Source: an uncultured Bacteroidales bacterium
GTDB lineage: Bacteria; Bacteroidota; Bacteroidia; Bacteroidales; F082
Assembly (NCBI GenBank): GCA_900317155.1
Contig: ONFO01000021.1
Coordinates: forward strand, 1 to 64,000
Reading direction: 5' to 3'
DNA length: 64,000 nucleotides
The notes beneath the pieces were generated by a model. That model was given only the letters and a program-made list of their open reading frames with translations, did no database searches and was not told the DNA's origin. The first letter of the stretch is position 1; each line of letters starts with the position of its first letter. The translations under genes and the position numbers were made by a program. This document shows positions 17,734 through 24,792 of this stretch, in pieces.

Positions 17734-19371
17734 CTAACTGAATTTTGCCACAATAGGAATTAACCTCTCTGAACCGAAGGCACGAGGCGAAACACGAAGG
17801 ATGGGAGCCACTTGATGACGTTTGAATTCGTTGCGGTTCACCATCTTGATGGTTCGCTCAACCACTGCTCTCTCAAAACCTTGAGCGATGATCTCCTCTG
17901 CTGACTTGGAGCATTCGATATACTGATACAGAATTTGGTCGAGGAGGCTGTAATCGGGAAGGCTGTCGCTGTCTTTTTGGCCGGGACGCAACTCGGCAGA
18001 AGGAGCCTTTTCGATGGTGTGCCATGGGATAATCTCTTCGTTTCTGTTGATGTAGCGTGACAGTTCGTATGCCTCTGATTTATAGACATCACCGATGACT
18101 GACAGACCGCCACACATGTCACCATAAAGGGTTCCATAACCCACCGAAGCCTCCGATTTGTTGCTCGTGTTGAGCAGCACATTGCCGAATTTGTTGCTGA
18201 AGGCCATTAAGATGACGCCACGTATACGGGCCTGAAGGTTTTCCTCGGTGACGTCGAAGGGACGACCTTCAAAATAAGGCTTCAAAGCAGTGTCAAAACT
18301 GTCGAAAATTGGCTTGATAGCTACCGTGTCATACCGCACACCCAGTTTTTCGGCCAATGCCACGGCATCGCTCACCGAATGGTCGGTGGAAAACTGAGAG
18401 GGGAGAAGAACCACGCGAACGTTTTCGGAACCGATAGCCTTGGCAGCAAAATAGGTCACCAAAGCGGAATCCAAACCGCCGGAAAGGCCAATGATGGCGT
18501 TTTTGAAGCCCATCTTTTGGAAGTAGTCGCGCACGCCAATCACCAAAGCGTCGTGAATCAAAGACATCTTTTCAGGGATGACCAAACGGTCTTCGGAGGC
18601 GCGATTAATAAATAAGTTGTCCGTATTAACTATCTTCACCGCTTCCTCGAAGAAAGGTAGGGCAGTATCAATATAGCCGTTGCTTGCGAAGGCCATCGAT
18701 TCACCGTCAAAAATGAGGTGTGTCTGTGCCCCAACTTGGTTGACCATAATTAAAGGTAACTCGTGCTTCAATACGGTTTGGCGCAACACATTGCTGCGGT
18801 AACGTGGCATGGTGTAGTCGAATGCCGAGGCTGCCAGAGCGATGACCATATCTGGATTTAGCTTTTTGAGTTCGTCCACCTTGTTTTCCATCAAGATGGG
18901 GTCGATTCCATGATTGGCCAAATCGTCGCCCAAGGTGACAGCAATGTGATGTCCAGCCCAGTCCAGCAGATGCTCTTCATCGTGGGATGGTTCGAAATAC
19001 TTGCGTTCATCAAACAAAGGATTGTCGCCAATATACTTTTTCTTGAACACCTGACGCTGGTTCTGATACAGGAATATGGCCGCATTGAACAAAGGCTTTT
19101 GTCCTTCAATATCATTTCGTAAGGGTGCGCCCACCAAAACAGGGATGTCGAAACATTTTTCGGCAATTTCGTCCAAAGCCTTTTGGCAATTGTCAATGAA
19201 GTCATCGAACTCCAAACAGTCGAAGGGGAAATAACCGCAAACGGATAGTTCGGAGAACACGACCAAATCGGCGCCATCCGCTTTGGCTTTCAGGGCTGCG
19301 CCTATGATTTTCTTTGTGTTCTGCTCAAAATTGCCGATGCAATAGTTGAGCTGAGCTAATGCTATTTTCAT
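17734..19371 (-). CDS. nadE: NAD+ synthetase with nitrilase-type domain lacking the catalytic cysteine
   Basis: 545 residues. The N-terminal nitrilase-type glutaminase domain keeps the Glu (VVFSELSVCGY) and Lys (FKKKYIGD) positions, but the segment that should read I-C-E-D reads TLGDDLANHG: residue 148, where the nucleophilic Cys is expected, is Gly (codon GGC). The C-terminal synthetase domain is intact, with P-loop IGLSGGLDSALVTYFAAKA and NTSNKSEASVGYGTLYGDMCGG. It makes NAD+ from deamido-NAD+, ATP and an amide donor; without the Cys it would need free ammonia. The ATG at 19371 opens the canonical MKIALAQLNY; a longer frame exists but has no family match. Probably co-transcribed with upp and the barrel gene upstream. 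Confidence 0.93.
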   Translation of the reverse strand: MKIALAQLNYCIGNFEQNTKKIIGAALKAKADGADLVVFSELSVCGYFPFDCLEFDDFIDNCQKALDEIAEKCFDIPVLVGAPLRNDIEGQKPLFNAAIFLYQNQRQVFKKKYIGDNPLFDERKYFEPSHDEEHLLDWAGHHIAVTLGDDLANHGIDPILMENKVDELKKLNPDMVIALAASAFDYTMPRYRSNVLRQTVLKHELPLIMVNQVGAQTHLIFDGESMAFASNGYIDTALPFFEEAVKIVNTDNLFINRASEDRLVIPEKMSLIHDALVIGVRDYFQKMGFKNAIIGLSGGLDSALVTYFAAKAIGSENVRVVLLPSQFSTDHSVSDAVALAEKLGVRYDTVAIKPIFDSFDTALKPYFEGRPFDVTEENLQARIRGVILMAFSNKFGNVLLNTSNKSEASVGYGTLYGDMCGGLSVIGDVYKSEAYELSRYINRNEEIIPWHTIEKAPSAELRPGQKDSDSLPDYSLLDQILYQYIECSKSAEEIIAQGFERAVVERTIKMVNRNEFKRHQVAPILRVSPRAFGSERLIPIVAKFS

Positions 19372-19390
19372 GTTGATTGGATTATATAAC

Positions 19391-20083
19391 TCAATATAGG
19401 ATGCCAAACTCTACCCCGAAGTAGTTGTTGAGAATCATGCTGCCTGTCTGTTTTTCCATCGATCTGATGAATGCGTTTGTGAAGGCATGGTCGAATGTCA
19501 ATTGGGCGAAAAGGCTAAATACCCTGTTGATTTCATATTCTGCACCCAATCCGAAGATCATCGACACTTGTGTCATGCGGTATTGGTTGGTGCAGTCAAT
19601 ATAGTTTTCTCCTTTTGAAGACACCCAATAAAAATCGTAACTGTCCTTAGCAAGGTCGCTGATATTGAAGCTTAAGCCGCCACCTGCCTCAACGTAGGCT
19701 TTGAGTGAATTGGTGACATCGACATCGAACTTGGCTTTGAGCGGAATTTCAATATTATTGGCTTTCAGCCGGCGTTCCACAGCAACATTGGTCTTTTCGA
19801 GGAAGTCGTCAACATACCGATGATCGGTGAACGTATACTTCATGCGGAGAAGATTGAAATTTGCACCGGAAGAAATCGCTACATGGCTGGTAATATAATG
19901 GTCGTAGACAAGTCCGACATTAAGACCTAATCTAACGCCCTCGTTTTTTACGGCGGTTGAACCCGAACTGACCCAATCAATGGTTGGCCCCGTTTTAATA
20001 CCGATTCTCACATCTTTGGTTTGAGCGTTAGCGTTCATGGAAACTAATGCTACCAAGCTGATAATCAACAATATTTTTCTCAT
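19391..20083 (-). CDS. outer membrane beta-barrel protein (PorT-like)
   Basis: 230 residues: signal peptide MRKILLIISLVALVSMNANAQ, then amphipathic beta strands typical of OMP_b-brl/PorT-family barrels (VRIGIKTGPTIDWVSS, SMIFGLGAEYEINRVFSLF), ending in an aromatic-terminal strand VEFGILY. It is a paralogue of the gene at 20983; compare GPTIDWVSS with GPSFDWVGS and VERRLKANNIEIPLKAKF with VEREFKSTVYEIPLMLKM. Function unknown. The -7 box at 20104 supports the ATG at 20083. The nadE ATG follows 19 bases after its stop. Confidence 0.85.
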   Translation of the reverse strand: MRKILLIISLVALVSMNANAQTKDVRIGIKTGPTIDWVSSGSTAVKNEGVRLGLNVGLVYDHYITSHVAISSGANFNLLRMKYTFTDHRYVDDFLEKTNVAVERRLKANNIEIPLKAKFDVDVTNSLKAYVEAGGGLSFNISDLAKDSYDFYWVSSKGENYIDCTNQYRMTQVSMIFGLGAEYEINRVFSLFAQLTFDHAFTNAFIRSMEKQTGSMILNNYFGVEFGILY

Positions 20084-20103
20084 AATGATAAAATTTTGAC
20101 CTA

Positions 20104-20111
20104 CAAAAGTA
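20104..20111 (-). promoter_or_regulatory. -7 box of the barrel gene at 19391
   Basis: TACTTTTG on the minus strand, 20 bases before the ATG; it probably also drives nadE and upp. Confidence 0.6.
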
Positions 20112-20153
20112 ATTATTTTTGCCGACATTTCCCTAAAATTGAAAAATGATTCT

Positions 20154-20161
20154 TACTTTTG
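20154..20161 (+). promoter_or_regulatory. -7 box of the barrel gene at 20200
   Basis: TACTTTTG followed by CATC, 38 bases before the ATG, divergent from the box at 20104. Confidence 0.6.
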
Positions 20162-20199
20162 CATCAAATATATCTATTAAATCATTAAAACTTATCAAA

Positions 20200-20916
20200 A
20201 TGAAAAAGACGTTTTTACTGATCGCAGCCCTGCTGATGATGGGCAGTGCAGCATTCGCTGGCGGTGGTTTCGACATCGCCCTCGGACCGAAAGTCGGCTA
20301 CCAAACCGCTAAACTTTCCTACGACAAAGCCGACATCAAATCAGGCTTCGCCAACCACTTCACCGCTGGCATCTTTGGCCGCGTGACCATCGGTCGCCTC
20401 TACGTGCAACCCGAAGTGCTTTATTTTAAGACGACCAACATCTTTGACGGACATGTTACAGGCGTTCCAAGTGACAATTTGTTCAACCTTCCTACGGGTG
20501 CCAATGTAAACCTGACGTTGAACCAAATGAACCTTCAGGTACCCGTTTTGATTGGTGTTAAAATCCTTGACCTTGATCTCATCGCTCTTCGTGCCCAAGT
20601 TGGTCCTACAGCCAACTTCGTCCTGAAATCACAGACTTTGTTTGACAAGACTTATACCATTGATGGCCAGAATGCCGAATTAGAAAACACCACTACGGAT
20701 GAGCATTTCGATGCCAAAGCCATCTCTTGGGGACTTCAGGCTGGTCTTGGCATTGATGTGTGGAGACTAACGTTCGATGTCAACTACAACTTCGGCTTGA
20801 GCAAAGTCTTCAAGAACTTGAACGACACCGTCCTCGGCGAAACTTTCGATTTCAGCAACGTCGACAACACCAAGCAAAACTTGTTCATGGTTACAGTGGG
20901 CTTCAAGTTACTCTAA
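20200..20916 (+). CDS. outer membrane beta-barrel protein
   Basis: 238 residues: signal peptide MKKTFLLIAALLMMGSAAFA, then strands such as FDIALGPKVGYQTAKLSYD, LYVQPEVLYFK and ISWGLQAGLGIDVWRLTFDV. The PorT/OMP_b-brl-type outline matches the two flanking barrel genes but sequence similarity to them is weak. Function unknown. Single gene with its own promoter and strong terminator. Confidence 0.82.
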   Translation: MKKTFLLIAALLMMGSAAFAGGGFDIALGPKVGYQTAKLSYDKADIKSGFANHFTAGIFGRVTIGRLYVQPEVLYFKTTNIFDGHVTGVPSDNLFNLPTGANVNLTLNQMNLQVPVLIGVKILDLDLIALRAQVGPTANFVLKSQTLFDKTYTIDGQNAELENTTTDEHFDAKAISWGLQAGLGIDVWRLTFDVNYNFGLSKVFKNLNDTVLGETFDFSNVDNTKQNLFMVTVGFKLL

Positions 20917-20933
20917 TTGATTCAAATAAGACA

Positions 20934-20968
20934 AAAAAAAGAGCGGCCCAAGGGTCGCTCTTTTTTTG
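20934..20968. terminator. bidirectional rho-independent terminator
   Basis: GAGCGgCCC / GGGtCGCTC stem with A8 before and T7 after, between convergent barrel genes. Confidence 0.85.
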
Positions 20969-20982
20969 GTAACTGTCAGCTA

Positions 20983-21750
20983 TTAGAAGAAGACTCCTAC
21001 TTCAATACCAATACGATTTTGAAGTACATTCAACTTGGGGTCACGCTCGCCCAAGTTCTTGTCGCCATTGTAATACTTTACATAATTGGATTTGATGCCA
21101 GCAGCACCAGTGCTGATGCTATTTAGGAAGTCATGCGAGAAATAAATGCCAGCGAAAACGCGAGTCGTTTCCAACAGTGCATATTCGGCACCGGCACCAA
21201 TGCGCAAGGAAGCATGGAACGGGTTATACTCGCCCTTGGTAGCTCTGTAAACCTCGTCATCCATATCAAGATCAAGACCATTGATGTCAAATTCATCTTT
21301 CACCTTTACGCCTTGCGTGTAGCCAAAGGCACCACCCACTTGAGCATAAGCACGAAGTGGAGCGTTACCCAACTGAGGGGTAACCATTTTCAGCATCAAC
21401 GGGATTTCATAAACCGTTGACTTGAACTCTCTTTCAACTGTACCCAATTGGTAATCGGTAATGGAGTCAAGAACACTGATGTTACGTTTGTCGTCAAAGC
21501 TGTATTTCCCCTTAAGGAAATCAACATTGATGCCGGTGACGATGGCATAGTTCTCGGCGAAATAATACTCAGCCACTAGACCAACGTCAAAGCCTGTCTT
21601 GGTTCCTTGATTGATGGCTGCACCCGTCTTGGAACCAACCCAATCGAAGCTGGGACCTACTTTGAAACCAAAGGAAAATCCTTTGTACTGAGCCGAAGCA
21701 CTCAGCGTCATGCCCAACAATAGGGCTACAAAAAGAAAGTTTTTCTTCAT
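20983..21750 (-). CDS. outer membrane beta-barrel protein (PorT-like paralogue)
   Basis: 255 residues: signal peptide MKKNFLFVALLLGMTLSASAQ, then PorT-type barrel strands (FGFKVGPSFDWVGSKTGA, LRIGAGAEYALLETTRVFAG) and C-terminal strand RIGIEVGVFF. It is paralogous to the gene at 19391 over its whole length, so a local duplication is likely, with the unrelated-looking barrel between them. Function unknown. ATG supported by the -7 box at 21777. Confidence 0.85.
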   Translation of the reverse strand: MKKNFLFVALLLGMTLSASAQYKGFSFGFKVGPSFDWVGSKTGAAINQGTKTGFDVGLVAEYYFAENYAIVTGINVDFLKGKYSFDDKRNISVLDSITDYQLGTVEREFKSTVYEIPLMLKMVTPQLGNAPLRAYAQVGGAFGYTQGVKVKDEFDINGLDLDMDDEVYRATKGEYNPFHASLRIGAGAEYALLETTRVFAGIYFSHDFLNSISTGAAGIKSNYVKYYNGDKNLGERDPKLNVLQNRIGIEVGVFF

Positions 21751-21776
21751 ATTAGATTAATTTTAGAATTACACGG

Positions 21777-21784
21777 CAAAAGTA
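21777..21784 (-). promoter_or_regulatory. -7 box of the barrel gene at 20983
   Basis: TACTTTTG on the minus strand, 26 bases before the ATG. Confidence 0.6.
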
Positions 21785-21824
21785 GTCTTTTTTTCAATAG
21801 CAATGAAAAGTCATGGATTTTTTC

Positions 21825-21832
21825 TAATTTTG
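21825..21832 (+). promoter_or_regulatory. -7 box of the first M24 aminopeptidase
   Basis: TAATTTTG. Its expected transcript start (about 21839) leaves almost no leader before the ATG at 21845, which favours the ATG at 21863. Confidence 0.55.
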
Positions 21833-21862
21833 TACGGTAATTAAATGAAAGTAATCACCATC

Positions 21863-23155
21863 ATGAACACTCCAATTCCCAACCGTCTATTCATCCACAA
21901 CAGGGCCAACTTTGCGGCGCAATTGCCGCCCAAATCCGTGTCCGTCTTCACCGCCAACGAGCCAATGCCTCGCAACGGTGACGAGTTTTATCCATTCCGG
22001 CAGCAGTCTGATTTCTTTTATCTTACGGGCATCAACGAGGAGAACGCGTATCTTATCATCGCTCCCGACTATCCCGACGAGTCCATGCGTGAAATGCTTT
22101 TCATCGAACCTTACGATGAAGTGAAAGCTACCTGGCAGGGCGAGATGCTTGACTCTAAGCAAGCCACCGAGCTCTCAGGTGTCAAGACCGTCAAAGGCAG
22201 CGACGCTTTCTGGATGACCTTGAACGACATCGTTTTTTCCGGATACGGCGATACCATCTTCTTGAACAGCTACGAATACCCGAAATACGAATGCGCTGTG
22301 GAAACGATTCAAAAACGCTTCGTAAAACAAGTCAAAGAATTGTATCCTATGCACAACTATGGCCGCACTGCTCCGATTCTCAATGCTTTGCGCATGAAGA
22401 AATCGGAAGATGAAATCGCCATCACCCAACAGGCATGCAATATTACTGCTAAGGCGTTCCGTCGTTGTTTGGAAACGGTGAAACCTGGTATGTATGAATA
22501 CGAGGTGCAGGCCGAGATAGAATACATCTTCAAGCAGAACAACGCCACAGGTCATGCCTATGCCCCCATCATCGCAGGCGGAAAGAATGGTTGTTGCTTG
22601 CATTATTCAAAGAACCAAAGTCTCTTGAATGATGGCGACTTGTTGCTCTTCGACATAGGCTGCGAGCTGAAGAACTATTCCTCCGACTTGAGTCGTACCA
22701 TTCCCATCAATGGGAAGTTCACCGAACGGCAGAAAAACTGCTACAACGCCGTGCTTCGCGTAATGAAGGAAATCACCAAACTCTATAGGCCTGGCGGCAC
22801 CATCAACGAAATCAATGAGACCACTCATCGACTGATGGAACAGGAGATGATCAAACTTGGACTGTTCACTGCAGAAGATGTGAAGAATCAAGACCCCAAT
22901 AAACCTTTGGAGCGCAAATACCTGATGCATGGCATGTCGCACCATATCGGTCTCGACGTGCATGATAGCATCGACAAGTTCAAGCCGTTTGAACCTGGGA
23001 TGATACTCACCTGCGAACCTGGCATCTACATCCGCGAGGAAGGCATCGGCATCCGCATCGAGAACGACTTGCTCATCACCGAGGGCGACCCAATCAATCT
23101 GTTTGAAGGCTTGCCTACGGAAATAGAGGAAATTGAGGAGGCAATGAAAAAATAA
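21863..23155 (+). CDS. pepP: M24B family Xaa-Pro aminopeptidase
   Basis: 430 residues from ATG 21863 (an ATG at 21845 would add six). The N-terminal creatinase-like domain includes FRQQSDFFYLTGINEE. The C-terminal pita-bread domain has all five dinuclear metal ligands: LLFDIGCELKNYSSDLSRT (two Asp), HGMSHHIGLDVHD (His), TCEPGIYI (Glu) and IRIENDLLIT (Glu). It removes N-terminal residues ahead of proline, releasing amino acids from dietary or turned-over peptides. No signal peptide, so cytosolic. A second M24 gene follows on the same strand after a repeat-containing gap. Confidence 0.92.
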   Translation: MNTPIPNRLFIHNRANFAAQLPPKSVSVFTANEPMPRNGDEFYPFRQQSDFFYLTGINEENAYLIIAPDYPDESMREMLFIEPYDEVKATWQGEMLDSKQATELSGVKTVKGSDAFWMTLNDIVFSGYGDTIFLNSYEYPKYECAVETIQKRFVKQVKELYPMHNYGRTAPILNALRMKKSEDEIAITQQACNITAKAFRRCLETVKPGMYEYEVQAEIEYIFKQNNATGHAYAPIIAGGKNGCCLHYSKNQSLLNDGDLLLFDIGCELKNYSSDLSRTIPINGKFTERQKNCYNAVLRVMKEITKLYRPGGTINEINETTHRLMEQEMIKLGLFTAEDVKNQDPNKPLERKYLMHGMSHHIGLDVHDSIDKFKPFEPGMILTCEPGIYIREEGIGIRIENDLLITEGDPINLFEGLPTEIEEIEEAMKK

Positions 23156-23294
23156 TTATTTTTGCAAAATCTTGCAGAGACGCATAGATTTCTTTCCATC
23201 GCATAGCCGACCGCAGGAATGACATGCGTCTCAACAGTTCAACAATTAAACAAATCGAAGATTCAACGAAGTTAATCAACAAATCAACAACAAT
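23156..23294 (+). repeat. intergenic gap with GAGACGCAT inverted repeat
   Basis: GAGACGCAT (23177-23185) and ATGCGTCTC (23224-23232) form a perfect 9-bp inverted repeat separated by 38 bases. The arms match the GAGACGC/GCGTCTC core of the 28-bp palindromes found inside the sorting-domain genes further on. Nothing else is supported between the two M24 genes. Confidence 0.6.
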
Positions 23295-24716
23295 ATGTTC
23301 ACAAAAGACGTATACAGTGGCCGTCGTGCTACATTGAAAAAAATGATCTCGAAGGGCATCGCTTTCTTCCCTGCCAACAACGAAGCCCCCTTCAACTATC
23401 CCGACAACACCTACATCTACCGTCAGGACAGCAACTTCTCCTATTATTTCGGTCTCAACCACCCCGACTTGGTCGGCGTCATCGACTTTGAGAGTGGCGA
23501 GGAGATTCTCTTTGGCGTGGATGTCACCATCGACGACGTGATTTGGTGCGGTCCCCTGCCTTCGCTGAAAGAGCAAGGCGACAGCATCGGCATCACCGAC
23601 TGCCGCGACTTCAACCATTTCGGAGAATACCTCCAGCAGGCCCTGGTCAAAGACCGCAAGATACACATGTTGCCTACCTACCGTGGCGACACACAGATCC
23701 AGTGCTCGAATTGGTTGAACTGCCATGTCAGCCAAGTGAAGGAGTATGTCAGTTTGGAACTCATCAAGGCTGTCATCGCCATGCGCGAGGTGAAGAGCGA
23801 GCTTGAAATCGCCGAGATGGAACGTGCAGCCAACACGGCCTACTATATGCATACCACCGCCATGAAGATGTGTAAGCCTGGTATGGTCGAGCAAGAAATC
23901 GCTGGTGTGGTGGAAGGCCTGTCTCTTTCGGGCGGTGGCCCTGTGTCGTTCCCCGTCATTCTGAGCGTCGATGGCCAGACCCTGCACAACCATGGCCATC
24001 ATAACGTGCTGAAGGAAGGCCGTATGATGGTATGTGATGCTGGTGCCGAGACGGAGAACTACTATGCCTCCGACTTCACTCGCACCACGCCTGTGGGCGG
24101 TGTGTTCAACCAGCGCCAACGTGAGATTTATGAGATTGTGCTTGCTGCCAACCAAGCTGTGTCTGCCAACACCCGTCCCTACATGCCTTACATGGTGATG
24201 CACACTTTGGCCTGCCGCACCCTTATTGAGGGATTGAAATGCGTCGGCCTGATGAAGGGCGACACCGAAGAGGCCTTGATGAACGGAGCCCATTGGCTCT
24301 TCATGCCTCACGGACTGGGTCACATGCTCGGTATGGACGTGCACGACATGGAAGGTCTCGGCGAGACCTACGTGGGCTACGACGACATTACGCCACGTTC
24401 CACCAAGTTGGGCTTCAGCGGCCTGCGTTGTGGAAAGACCTTGAAACCAGGCTTTGTGGTCACCGATGAGCCTGGCATCTATTTCATCCCTACCCTCATC
24501 GACATGTGGAAGGCCGAAGGCAAGTTCAAGGAATTCATCAACTATGAAAAATTGGAGACCTACAAGGACTTCGGTGGCATCCGTATCGAGGATGACCTGC
24601 TCATCACTGAAGACGGCTGCCGTGTTCTTGGACGCCCCATCCCCAAGACCGTTGCAGAAGTTGAAGACATGTGCGCTCAAGGGCGTGAATGGATAAAGAC
24701 ACCTGGGCTGTATTAA
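23295..24716 (+). CDS. M24B family aminopeptidase (second copy)
   Basis: 473 residues. Metal-binding residues are complete: MVCDAGAETENYYASDFTRT, MPHGLGHMLGMDVHD, VTDEPGIYF and GGIRIEDDLLITEDG. It carries an extended C-terminal region (GETYVGYDDITPRSTKLGFSG) absent from its neighbour. It is only distantly similar to the gene at 21863, so this is probably an old family pair rather than a recent duplication. It is probably an Xaa-Pro aminopeptidase or dipeptidase; substrate preference is not readable. Codon use suggests good expression. Confidence 0.9.
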   Translation: MFTKDVYSGRRATLKKMISKGIAFFPANNEAPFNYPDNTYIYRQDSNFSYYFGLNHPDLVGVIDFESGEEILFGVDVTIDDVIWCGPLPSLKEQGDSIGITDCRDFNHFGEYLQQALVKDRKIHMLPTYRGDTQIQCSNWLNCHVSQVKEYVSLELIKAVIAMREVKSELEIAEMERAANTAYYMHTTAMKMCKPGMVEQEIAGVVEGLSLSGGGPVSFPVILSVDGQTLHNHGHHNVLKEGRMMVCDAGAETENYYASDFTRTTPVGGVFNQRQREIYEIVLAANQAVSANTRPYMPYMVMHTLACRTLIEGLKCVGLMKGDTEEALMNGAHWLFMPHGLGHMLGMDVHDMEGLGETYVGYDDITPRSTKLGFSGLRCGKTLKPGFVVTDEPGIYFIPTLIDMWKAEGKFKEFINYEKLETYKDFGGIRIEDDLLITEDGCRVLGRPIPKTVAEVEDMCAQGREWIKTPGLY

Positions 24717-24726
24717 AGTTGTTTTT

Positions 24727-24784
24727 CACGCAGAATCCGCAGAATCGTATGAAGCTTTTCACATGGTTCTGCGGATTCTGTGTG
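24727..24784. repeat. long inverted repeat between convergent genes
   Basis: CAGAATCCGCAGAA and TTCTGCGGATTCTG pair perfectly (14 bp), with further pairing outward (CAC/GTG) around a short A+T-rich loop. No T tract follows, so it is either a weak terminator or a REP-like element. Confidence 0.65.
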
Positions 24785-24792
24785 TAATAGAA

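Noticed and set aside
23115-24680. 521-codon minus-strand frame opposite the second M24 gene
   Set aside because: Shadow of a well-supported gene; the His/Val-rich composition is typical of an antisense frame.
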